In this document: positions 41,263 to 48,389 of the stretch, piece after piece
Layout of the letters: every line of letters begins with the position of its first letter
Numbering within the stretch: position 1 is the stretch's first letter
Assembly: GCF_002803085.1 (NCBI RefSeq)
Contig: NZ_NNBJ01000002.1
Span: 1 to 64,000, forward strand
Source: Streptomyces sp. CB01201
Lineage (GTDB): Bacteria > Actinomycetota > Actinomycetes > Streptomycetales > Streptomycetaceae
Length of the DNA: 64,000 nt
Reading direction: 5' to 3'
Notes under the pieces: generated by a model
Seen by the model: the letters and a program-made list of their open reading frames with translations, nothing else
Database searches by the model: none
Told to the model about the DNA's origin: nothing
Translations under genes and position numbers: made by a program

Positions 41263-41514
41263 ATGCCTCGAACCCCTTTGGAAATCGGCCCTGCCGGAAA
41301 GCGCGCTGCCCTCGCGATGGAGCAGGTCCGTACTGCCCGCGGCTTCGCTCAGCGTCAGCTGGCCGACCGCGCGACCGCGCTGGGCCGCCCCATGACCGTC
41401 ACGACGGTCTCCCGCATCGAACGCAAGCGCCGCCGCTGCGACATCGACGATCTCGTCGCCATCGCGGCAGCCCTCGGCATCTCTCCGCTGGCCCTTCTCG
41501 CCGAGGCCCCGTAG
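41263..41514 (+). CDS. Small XRE-family repressor
   Basis: 83 residues, a single Cro/C1-type helix-turn-helix: QVRTARGFAQRQLADRATAL, TVTTVSRIERKRRRCDIDDL and LVAIAAALGISPLALLAEAP. Probably represses the replication operon and perhaps excision, binding the inverted repeats directly upstream. ATG 41263 follows a hairpin with no clear ribosome site. Confidence 0.88.
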   Translation: MPRTPLEIGPAGKRAALAMEQVRTARGFAQRQLADRATALGRPMTVTTVSRIERKRRRCDIDDLVAIAAALGISPLALLAEAP

Positions 41515-41744
41515 CGGCCCGGCTGCCGGCCCCGTCCGGGTGCGCCAACACCCCTCGCCCGGCAGCCCACTTCACCTCGCGCATCGCGCGAACCCCGCCC
41601 GCATCTGAACGCCCACACCGACACCCACGCGGAAGTCGCCCCGCCGTGCCGAAGAAGGAACCTCCTTGCGCCGAATGGCCATACCCCCTGCCCTCCCGCA
41701 CCACGCCCGCCTCCTCCTTGGCCTTGCGAAGGAGGTGGTCCTGC

Positions 41745-41960
41745 ATGGCTGACCGCCTCCTCCTCAGCGTCCCCGAGGCAGCCGAGCGCCTCGGCGTGGG
41801 CGAACGCTTCATTCGCCGCCTCGTCTCCGAGCGCCGCATCCGGTACGTGAAGGTCGGCAAGCACGTCCGCATCGCCGACGTCGTCCTGGACGCGTACATA
41901 GAGGAGCGGACGGTCGAGCCGGTCCGCACCCGGCGTTCGCGCTACGGGAAGGCTGCTTGA
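41745..41960 (+). CDS. xis: Excisionase-type DNA-binding protein
   Basis: 71 residues, MerR/AlpA-type winged helix of the excisionase family: LLLSVPEAAERLGVGERFIR, RLVSERRIRYVKVGKHVRI. It should bend attachment-site DNA and steer the integrase to excision. AAGGAGGTGG upstream of ATG 41745 is a near-perfect ribosome site; the frame is open further up but not conserved. The stop overlaps the integrase ATG (TGATG). The 230 bases before it (41515-41744) hold no gene. Confidence 0.88.
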   Translation: MADRLLLSVPEAAERLGVGERFIRRLVSERRIRYVKVGKHVRIADVVLDAYIEERTVEPVRTRRSRYGKAA

Positions 41961-43117
41961 TGGCGCCGCGCAGGCCGCAGCGGCGGCGTGACTTCGGCAC
42001 GGTGCGCCGACTGCCTTCGGGCAGTTGGCAAGCCCGGTACCAGGCACCGGACGGAGAACGGCGTACGGCGCCGGAAACCTTCGAGACCAAGACGGATGCC
42101 CAGACCTGGTTGAACCTCACTCAGGCCGACATCGAGCGGAAGGTCTGGCGCGACCCCGATGCAGGGGCGATCCCCTTCGAGGCGTTCGCCCTCAAATGGA
42201 TCGAAGAGCGCGGCCTCGCGATCACCACCCTCGACCTGTACCGGCTCCCCCTCCGTCTGCACATCCTGCCGACGTTCGGCGAGTGGCGCCTCGACGGGAT
42301 CGAGGCCGCCGACGTACGGACGTGGCGGGCCGAGCGGCTCACGGCCACCGGTCCGACCCAGGTGGCGAAGGCGTACCGGTTGCTGAAGGCGATCCTGGAG
42401 ACGGCTGCCGACGACGAGCTGATCCGGCGCAACCCGTGCCGGATCAAGGGTGCGGGCAAGGAGTCCCCGGACGAGCGCCCGGTCGCCACCGTCGCCCAGG
42501 TGGACGCGGTCGCCGACGCGATGGGGCCGCGCTGGCGGCTGATGGTCTACCTCGCCGCGTACGGCCCTATGCGCCCGGAGGAGCAGGCCGCCCTTCGCCG
42601 CCCGGACGTCAGCCTGGACCCCCTCGCCGTGTACGTCACCAAGGCGGAGCCCGAGCGCACGAACGGCCAACGGGCCCCCGGCGAAACGAAGTCCGCGGCC
42701 GGCAAGCGGACGATCATCCTGCCCGGCTTCCTCTACAAGGAGGTCGACCGTCACCTGCGGTGGTTCGCCGAGCCGGGTGGGAACGGCCTGCTGTTCGTCG
42801 GCGAGAAGGGTGCGCCGTTCCGGCGCACGTCCTTCGGCCGCAAGTGGCGCAAGGCCCGAGCCCTGGTCGGCCTACCGGACAACTTCCGCTTCTACGACGT
42901 CCGGCACACGGGCCACACCCTCTCGACCCGCTCCGGCGCGACGCTGAGGGACACGATGGTCCGCGCCGGCCAGTCCTCGGAGAAGGCGGCCATGGTCTAC
43001 CAGCACTCCCCGCTGGACCGGCAGAAGGAGGTCGCCGTCGGCATCGACGAGATGGTCCGCGTCCAGCGGGCCAAGCTGGCCAAGGCTGCCGAGCAGCGGT
43101 CAGCCCACCAGGCGTAG
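41960..43117 (+). CDS. int: Tyrosine integrase
   Basis: 385 residues. An N-terminal arm-binding region (FGTVRRLPSGSWQARYQAPD) and SAM-like core-binding domain precede the catalytic domain. First Arg in YGPMRPEEQAAL, then FYDVRHTGHTLSTRSG (the box II R-H-x-x-H form), and a Tyr in MVYQHSPLDRQKEV near residue 350. It integrates the element at the 47 bp core in tRNA-Gly. ATG 41960 overlaps the excisionase stop; TTG 41957 is unlikely. Confidence 0.93.
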   Translation: MAPRRPQRRRDFGTVRRLPSGSWQARYQAPDGERRTAPETFETKTDAQTWLNLTQADIERKVWRDPDAGAIPFEAFALKWIEERGLAITTLDLYRLPLRLHILPTFGEWRLDGIEAADVRTWRAERLTATGPTQVAKAYRLLKAILETAADDELIRRNPCRIKGAGKESPDERPVATVAQVDAVADAMGPRWRLMVYLAAYGPMRPEEQAALRRPDVSLDPLAVYVTKAEPERTNGQRAPGETKSAAGKRTIILPGFLYKEVDRHLRWFAEPGGNGLLFVGEKGAPFRRTSFGRKWRKARALVGLPDNFRFYDVRHTGHTLSTRSGATLRDTMVRAGQSSEKAAMVYQHSPLDRQKEVAVGIDEMVRVQRAKLAKAAEQRSAHQA

Positions 43118-43131
43118 GACCACGGGCGTAG

Positions 43132-43179
43132 ACCTGAGTGGAACGCACCTCGCAGCGCCGGGGCGCGTTCCACTCAGGT
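43132..43179. terminator. Bidirectional hairpin between integrase and convergent gene
   Basis: 15 bp perfect inverted repeat (43132-43146 with 43165-43179); the stop of the minus-strand gene (43174-43176) is within its right arm. Confidence 0.7.
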
Positions 43180-43878
43180 GCGGTTAGTGGCGCGCATGAG
43201 GTTCGGGTTGAGCCGGTCCGAGTACCAGTCGACGCGGGTCTGCGGAGCCACTGGCAGTGCCTCGATCTCACGGTTGGCCAGGATCCGCTCGGCGGTCTCG
43301 GCCGAGCAGCCGATGTAGGTGGAGAGCAGGTCGCAGTCGCTGGTGACCACCCAACTGCGGTCCGTGGGCCACCAGAACTCGGGCCCCTGCAGGCTTCCCA
43401 GCTCGGCGGCCACTTCCTTGCGCACCTCATCGAGCCCGTATACGGAGGAGCGCCGGACCACCGGGGCATCCGCACCCCAGAGCAGCGCCTCCAAGTCGTA
43501 CGCGAAGGAGACGGGTCGGCCATCTCCGGTGACCTCGCCGAGTACACGGACGAGAGCGCGCTCGGTGCATTGGTCGAGCTGCCCCGACTGCGCCAGCCAC
43601 AGTGGGGTGGCCCCCTCGTGGCGGCCCTCGTCCGGCAGCGACCAGTGCGACAGCTCTCCGTGGAACCGCACACCGCTGTCCCCGGCCCACCCGCGCCACG
43701 ATCGGGTGCGCCCGGACCCGTCCGATGCCTCGAACCGGTGGAAGACCCGCAGATACGCCTCGAACCCGTCCGGCACGAGCTCGGCGACCACATGCCCCTC
43801 GTCCATGGTCCCGATGAGCCCGGCCTGCAACCAGGCCAGCTCCGTACCGTCGTAGCTCCATTCCCGCACCAGTGTCAT
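43174..43878 (-). CDS. Uncharacterised element protein, 234 residues
   Basis: Not recognised. Soluble, Trp-rich (TRSWRGWAGDSGVRFHGE, EFWWPTDRSWVV), with no membrane segment. The C-terminal part (STYIGCSAETAERILANREI) looks like a small helical domain. It is between the integrase and the right attachment site, converging on the integrase, so it may be carried cargo or an accessory gene. ATG 43878 has no strong ribosome site. The 248 bases to the attachment repeat hold no gene I can support. Confidence 0.65.
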   Translation of the reverse strand: MTLVREWSYDGTELAWLQAGLIGTMDEGHVVAELVPDGFEAYLRVFHRFEASDGSGRTRSWRGWAGDSGVRFHGELSHWSLPDEGRHEGATPLWLAQSGQLDQCTERALVRVLGEVTGDGRPVSFAYDLEALLWGADAPVVRRSSVYGLDEVRKEVAAELGSLQGPEFWWPTDRSWVVTSDCDLLSTYIGCSAETAERILANREIEALPVAPQTRVDWYSDRLNPNLMRATNRT

Positions 43879-44126
43879 GTGCCCATGGTGCCCCGGTCGG
43901 CTCGCCTTGCTGGCAGGAACCGATAGGCGGTCCCATCAACTCCGGCTTTGCAAACGCGAGTTCACACAACGCTCAAGGTGCGGTGGCGCAGGTCACAGAA
44001 TATGCGTCTCGCGATTCGAGACACGACGGCGCGATCGCCCTGCTTGGGCCCGGAAGTATCCCTCTGGGCCAGCCTCTCAATGCCACTTAGGGCACGCGAA
44101 GGGCACGGCGCCCCCGAAATGGTCTA

Positions 44127-44212
44127 GACAACAAACAAGGCCCCGGTCGCCGACCAGGGCCTTCTTTGTGGAGCGAGTGACGGGAATCGAACCCGCGCTC
44201 TAAGCTTGGGAA
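44127..44212. other. Right attachment site overlapping the intact tRNA-Gly
   Basis: 86 bases matching 23197-23282 except at 44133, 44151 and 44165. The perfect core 44166-44212 is the part of the tRNA brought by the element. The terminator stem (44137-44163) is also duplicated, so the restored tRNA keeps a terminator. Confidence 0.92.
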
Positions 44213-44242
44213 GCTTATGTTCTACCATTAAACTACACTCGC
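44169..44242 (-). tRNA. tRNA-Gly (CCC)
   Basis: 74 nt cloverleaf: 7 bp acceptor stem GCGAGTG/CACTCGC, D arm GTTT-GAAC, anticodon stem TAAGC/GCTTA with loop TTCCCAA (anticodon CCC), T arm with TTCGATT loop, encoded CCA. The 3' portion from the anticodon loop comes from the element. It decodes GGG. Confidence 0.95.
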
Positions 44243-44471
44243 AAGATCGTTCCCCATGGGGGAGCGGTCGTTGCTCACTCTACCCCATGCTCGGCCCTCG
44301 GCGGATTCGCCGGGGGCCGTCGTGCTGTCGGGGGCCCGGATCCCCGTGCGGGTGCCGGGAGTTGGGGCGTACGGTGGAGGGCGTGCGCGGGGTCGGAGTG
44401 CCGCGTGTGATGGCGTCCTGTTCATCCCCTAATGTGGTGTTTTCTCCGTCCACGCTTGTTGGGGAAGGGAC

Positions 44472-44657
44472 TTGAGCGACTTGATGGACTCGCTGGAGCG
44501 CACCGTCGTCCGGTGCGCCGAGGGGCACGTCTTCACCACGGATTCGTTTCCAATGCAGCAGCTCGGCGCCGAGCGGATCGGGCCCGGTCGGCTGATCCGG
44601 TGCCCGAGGTGTGCGCGGTTGCGGCATGCCGTGCCGGTGGCGGTCGGGCAGAGGTAG
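44472..44657 (+). CDS. Small zinc-ribbon-like protein
   Basis: 61 residues. A C-x3-H knuckle (VRCAEGHVF) and a CPRC knuckle (IRCPRCARL) could bind one zinc. TTG 44472 with GAAGGGA upstream, or ATG 44484, begins it. Function unknown. It lies between tRNA-Gly and dcd, on the dcd strand. Confidence 0.65.
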   Translation: MSDLMDSLERTVVRCAEGHVFTTDSFPMQQLGAERIGPGRLIRCPRCARLRHAVPVAVGQR

Positions 44658-44741
44658 GGCCCGGCCGGTAACGGCGGTGGAGCACAGGCGCGCGGACCGT
44701 CCGATTGGGGCGGGGCCGCGCGCCTTGCGTATCCTCGGGGC

Positions 44742-45317
44742 GTGCTTCTCTCAGACAAGGACATCCGGGCCGAGATCGACTCCGGGCGGGTCCGGATCGA
44801 TCCCTACGACGAATCCATGGTGCAGCCGTCCAGCATCGACGTGCGCCTCGACCGCTTCTTCCGGGTGTTCGAGAACCACCGCTACCCGCACATCGACCCC
44901 GCCGTCGAGCAGGCGGACCTGACCCGGCTCGTCGAGCCGGAGGGGGACGAGGCGTTCATCCTGCACCCCGGTGAGTTCGTGCTGGCCTCGACGTACGAGG
45001 TCATCTCGCTCCCGGACGACCTCGCCAGCCGTCTTGAGGGCAAGAGCTCGCTCGGCCGCCTCGGGCTCGTCACGCACTCGACCGCCGGGTTCATCGACCC
45101 CGGGTTCTCCGGGCACGTGACCCTGGAGCTCTCCAACGTCGCCACGCTGCCGATCAAGCTGTGGCCGGGGATGAAGATCGGGCAGCTGTGTCTGTTCCGG
45201 CTGTCGTCGTCCGCCGAGGAGCCCTACGGCTCCGAGCGGTACGGCTCGCGTTACCAAGGCCAGCGTGGGCCCACCGCCTCGCGGTCCTTCCTCAATTTCC
45301 ATCGGACCCAGGTGTGA
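44742..45317 (+). CDS. dcd: dCTP deaminase, canonical chromosomal copy
   Basis: 191 residues. Converts dCTP to dUTP for thymidylate synthesis. It has the phosphate motif [11 protein letters not shown] (K101 in place of the usual Arg), substrate region [21 protein letters not shown] with catalytic E129, and the C-terminal lid rich in Gly/Arg/Ser. GTG 44742 is the family start. It is coupled to a phosphoribosyltransferase, suggesting a pyrimidine/purine salvage pair. It serves as the reference for the two degenerate copies in the element, less than 15 kb away. Confidence 0.95.
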   Translation: MLLSDKDIRAEIDSGRVRIDPYDESMVQPSSIDVRLDRFFRVFENHRYPHIDPAVEQADLTRLVEPEGDEAFILHPGEFVLASTYEVISLPDDLASRLEGKSSLGRLGLVTHSTAGFIDPGFSGHVTLELSNVATLPIKLWPGMKIGQLCLFRLSSSAEEPYGSERYGSRYQGQRGPTASRSFLNFHRTQV

Positions 45318-45319
45318 TC

Positions 45320-45826
45320 ATGAACGACCAGAACGACCTGCGCGAGAACCTCACCTACGAGAAGTTCGGCGGAGCCATCCGCGACCTCGCGCAGACCATC
45401 GCCGACGACGGCTACGAGCCCGACATCGTGGTCTCCATCGCGCGCGGCGGTGTCTTCGTGGCCGGCGGCCTCGCCTACGCCCTGGACTGCAAGAACATTC
45501 ACCTGGTGAACGTCGAGTTCTACACCGGCGTCGGCACCACCCTCGAAATGCCGGTCATGCTGGCGCCGGTGCCCAACGCCATCGACTTCTCCGGCAAGAA
45601 GGTGCTGATCACGGACGACGTGGCCGACACCGGCAAGACGCTGAAGCTGGTCTACGACTTCTGCCTCGACCACGTCGCCGAGGTCCGCAGCGCGGTCATC
45701 TACGAGAAGTCCCACTCGCTCGTGAAGTGCGAGTACGTCTGGAAGCGTACGGACGAGTGGATCAACTTCCCCTGGTCCGTCGAGCCGCCCGTGGTGCGGC
45801 GCGAGGGCCAGGTGCTCGACGCCTGA
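45320..45826 (+). CDS. Phosphoribosyltransferase-domain protein
   Basis: 168 residues, type I PRTase: IVVSIARGGVFVAGGLAYAL and the PRPP loop VLITDDVADTGKTL. Similar to xanthine/hypoxanthine-guanine-type proteins; the substrate base is uncertain because the hood region is short. ATG 45320 follows the dcd stop by two bases; GTG 45314, overlapping that stop, is equally possible. Confidence 0.88.
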   Translation: MNDQNDLRENLTYEKFGGAIRDLAQTIADDGYEPDIVVSIARGGVFVAGGLAYALDCKNIHLVNVEFYTGVGTTLEMPVMLAPVPNAIDFSGKKVLITDDVADTGKTLKLVYDFCLDHVAEVRSAVIYEKSHSLVKCEYVWKRTDEWINFPWSVEPPVVRREGQVLDA

Positions 45827-45834
45827 TCCGCGCC

Positions 45835-45894
45835 GCGGACACGTGGAAGGGCCCCGCCGGGCCGCAGCCCGGCGGGGCCCTTCCACGTGTCCGC
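45835..45894. terminator. Long bidirectional hairpin
   Basis: Perfect 28 bp inverted repeat (45835-45862 with 45867-45894) around a CGCA loop between convergent genes. Confidence 0.9.
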
Positions 45895-45896
45895 CG

Positions 45897-46865
45897 CTAG
45901 ATCGTGCCCAGCTTGATCAGCGAAAGCAGCGCGATCAGCTGGATCGCCGAGGCGCCGAGCGCCTTCGGCCAGGGCAGGTCGTGGGACTTGCTCACCATCG
46001 ACGTGAACAGGGCGCCGGCCGCCAGCCAGGTCGCCCACCCGAGGATCTGCACCACGCCGTTGTCGCCGCCCAGGAACAGGGCGAGCAGCAGTCGCGGGGC
46101 GTCCGTCAGGGACATGATCAGCATCGACAGGCCCACCGTGGGCTGCCACGCGCCGTCGCCGCCCAGCTGGCGGGCCATCGTGTGGGTCACCGCGCCGAGG
46201 ATCAGGCCGCCGATCACGAAGACGACGCCGGTGACCAGGACCACCGGGATCGCCTTGGAGAAGGTGGTGCTGATGACGTCCGCGCGGGCCTGGTCGAAGC
46301 CGAAGATCGCCAGCATCCCGTAGAGGAAGGTGACGATCAGCGCCGGGCCCCACACCGGGTAGTCCCGCATCTGCCAGAAGGTCGGCCCCGGCCGCGTCAC
46401 GATGCCGGACAGAAGCTCCTTCCACGGCAGCCGTGGGCCGCTGGGCGGCGCCGGGGCCGCGCCGGCGCGGTAGGTCGCGCCGTCGCCGTACGGGTCCTCG
46501 CCGACGCTGAACGCCTGGGTGTGGCCCGGGTTGTTCGCGTACGGGTCCTGGGCGGGGGCATAGCCCTGCGGCTGGCCCTGACCCTGGCCCTGGCCCTGGT
46601 AGTACGGGTCGCCGAAGTACTCCGGCTCGTCCTGCTGCGGGTAGGGCTGCCGGTACTGCGGCTGCCCGTTTCCGTACTGCGGCGGCTGCCCCTGCCCGTA
46701 ACCCTGCGGTTGCTGCTGCGCGTGCCCCTGCCCATGCCCGTACTGCGGCTGCTGCCGGCCGTCCGGCCACTGCTGAGCCGGTGCCTGCTGCTGCCCTTGC
46801 TGTTGCGGTTGCCGCGGGGGGCGGTTGTTGTCCCGGCCGCCGCGTCCGATCCTGAATCCAGCCAC
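45897..46865 (-). CDS. Yip1-family membrane protein
   Basis: 322 residues. A long Gln/Gly/Pro/Tyr-rich cytosolic N terminus (about 1-150, with GQGQ and QPQ repeats) is followed by a Yip1 domain of about five membrane helices: LIVTFLYGMLAIFGF, VVLVTGVVFVIGGLILGA, LSMLIMSLTDAPRLLLAL, ILGWATWLAAGALF, AIQLIALLSLIKLG. Function unknown; such proteins may organise membrane or transport complexes. GTG 46865 is a likely start. Confidence 0.82.
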   Translation of the reverse strand: MAGFRIGRGGRDNNRPPRQPQQQGQQQAPAQQWPDGRQQPQYGHGQGHAQQQPQGYGQGQPPQYGNGQPQYRQPYPQQDEPEYFGDPYYQGQGQGQGQPQGYAPAQDPYANNPGHTQAFSVGEDPYGDGATYRAGAAPAPPSGPRLPWKELLSGIVTRPGPTFWQMRDYPVWGPALIVTFLYGMLAIFGFDQARADVISTTFSKAIPVVLVTGVVFVIGGLILGAVTHTMARQLGGDGAWQPTVGLSMLIMSLTDAPRLLLALFLGGDNGVVQILGWATWLAAGALFTSMVSKSHDLPWPKALGASAIQLIALLSLIKLGTI

Positions 46866-47161
46866 GAATCGAACGTACCTGGTCCGCCCGGACGCCAACC
46901 GGCGGGCGGCCGGAACCGGACGCCTTTGCGGCTGAGCTGTGACATCCCCTAGGGGACCCGGGAATCCGGGGCGTTTTGGTTGAATCCCGCCCGATTTACA
47001 CGGCTGCGCGTGAAGCAGAAGGTAGCCGTTACATTGCCTACGTATGACCCAAACACGGCACTCGTAACTTTGTTGATGTCGCCGCCACAAAGCCCCACAG
47101 GCACGGCATGTGCGACATAACAGACAAGCTTCACGCTTCTACGTTACGAGGAAGATCACTC

Positions 47162-48286
47162 ATGCGTGCCACCCGCCGTACCCTCCGTACCGCCGCCATC
47201 GCCACCGGAGCCATCGCCGCCCTCGCCCTCCCGGCCGGTGCCGCCTTCGCCGACTCGCCCGCCGCGCCGTCCACCGCGCCGTCCGACGCGCAGACGCAGC
47301 CGCAGCCGCATGGTCAGGCGGGCGACGAGACCCCCAAGCCCGATGTGCTGCCGGGCAAGGACGACGGGGCGAAGAAGGACGACGAGTCGAAGAAGGACGA
47401 CGCCAAGAAGGACGACGCCACTAAGGACGGCGTCGACCAGCGTGGCAAGGGGGACAAGAAGGACGACACCCAGACCAACGTCCGGTCCTTCGTGAAGTCC
47501 GTCAAGCTCGCCGACGGCTCCGTGGCCAAGATCTACAAGCTCGGCCAGAACCACTACGAGGCCGAGATCTGGGCCAACGGCAGCAAGCTCGACACCCTCG
47601 TGGCCAAGGGCTCCTCGGCCGTCGGCCAGAACAACGGCCTGCACGTCGTACTGGACCCGGACGGCACCTTCAGCTCCTGGGCCGACGGCGACAAGAAGAA
47701 GGACGAGAAGAAGAAGGACGACAAGCGGGACGAGCGCAAGAAGGACGAGCGCAAGAAGGACGACAGGAAGTCCGACGTCATCTCCGCCGTGAAGATCACG
47801 ATGCCCGACGGCCGGATCGCCAAGCTGATCAAGACCAGCAACGGCCCGCGCGTCGAGATCTCCATGCCGAACGGCACCTTCCTCGGCGCGATCGACCTCA
47901 AGGACCCGTCGGCCCTCAACGACGGCTGGACGTACAAGATCGTCAACGCCGGCAAGGGCTTCTACAAGTTCGTCGTCATCGACGGCAGGAGCGGCGGCAA
48001 CAGCTGGGTCTACGACTTCGGCGGCAAGCTGATCGAGAAGTACACCGTCCAGAAGGACGGCAAGAAGAAGCAGCCGCAGCGCGACACGAACACCGCGGAC
48101 CGGAAGCCCGCGGACCGGACCACGACCACCGTCGTCCCGAAGGGCGGCGTCAAGGCCGGAGCCGAGGGCGTCTCCGGCGAGTCGTCCGACCAGGCCCCGA
48201 TGCTCGCCGCCGGTGGCGGCCTGGCCGCGGCCGGTGCCGCAGGCCTCGGCTTCGCGATGCTGCGCCGCCGCGACAGCCGGCGCTGA
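47162..48286 (+). CDS. Secreted Lys/Asp-rich protein with C-terminal membrane anchor
   Basis: 374 residues. Signal peptide MRATRRTLRTAAIATGAIAA to about residue 31 (AFA-DS), a Lys/Asp repeat region (about 60-105), two similar beta-rich modules (VKSVKLADGSVAKIYKLGQN and ISAVKITMPDGRIAKLIKTS) separated by another KKDE/KKDD stretch, and a C-terminal hydrophobic Gly/Ala helix followed by RRRDSRR. No LPXTG is present, so it is anchored by the helix. Function unknown; surface exposure is likely. The 296 bases upstream hold its promoter and no other gene. GAGGAAG precedes the ATG. Confidence 0.8.
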   Translation: MRATRRTLRTAAIATGAIAALALPAGAAFADSPAAPSTAPSDAQTQPQPHGQAGDETPKPDVLPGKDDGAKKDDESKKDDAKKDDATKDGVDQRGKGDKKDDTQTNVRSFVKSVKLADGSVAKIYKLGQNHYEAEIWANGSKLDTLVAKGSSAVGQNNGLHVVLDPDGTFSSWADGDKKKDEKKKDDKRDERKKDERKKDDRKSDVISAVKITMPDGRIAKLIKTSNGPRVEISMPNGTFLGAIDLKDPSALNDGWTYKIVNAGKGFYKFVVIDGRSGGNSWVYDFGGKLIEKYTVQKDGKKKQPQRDTNTADRKPADRTTTTVVPKGGVKAGAEGVSGESSDQAPMLAAGGGLAAAGAAGLGFAMLRRRDSRR

Positions 48287-48329
48287 CCCGACGGTCCCGG
48301 TCGCGACGGGGCCTCCCGGCACAACGGAA

Positions 48330-48365
48330 AGCGGCCGGCTCTGCCCTCGGGCAGAACCGGCCGCT
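48330..48365. terminator. Hairpin between convergent genes
   Basis: Interrupted stem: 9 bp (48330-48338 with 48357-48365) plus 6 bp (48341-48346 with 48349-48354). Confidence 0.7.
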
Positions 48366-48389
48366 CCCGTGTGCGGGACTGCCGGGGGA

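Larger units (their letters stand above)
23236..44212. mobile_element. Integrative mobilizable element inserted in tRNA-Gly
   Basis: A 20.9 kb element bounded by the duplicated 3' part of tRNA-Gly(CCC). Backbone at the right end: replication initiator, DnaC-like loader, XRE repressor, excisionase and tyrosine integrase; further left are DUF2637, MobC and relaxase. No FtsK/TraB-type DNA pump and no type IV secretion genes are present, so transfer would need another element. It reconstitutes a full tRNA at its right end (44169-44242), as tRNA-targeting tyrosine recombinases do. Cargo: three unknown genes of lower GC at the left, and a coupled enolpyruvyltransferase/dCTP-deaminase-like operon with its own regulators. 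Confidence 0.92.

Noticed and set aside
23236..44212. Classic AICE with TraB/FtsK transfer
   Set aside because: No FtsK/TraB-type gene is visible; relaxase and MobC are present, so a mobilizable element fits better.
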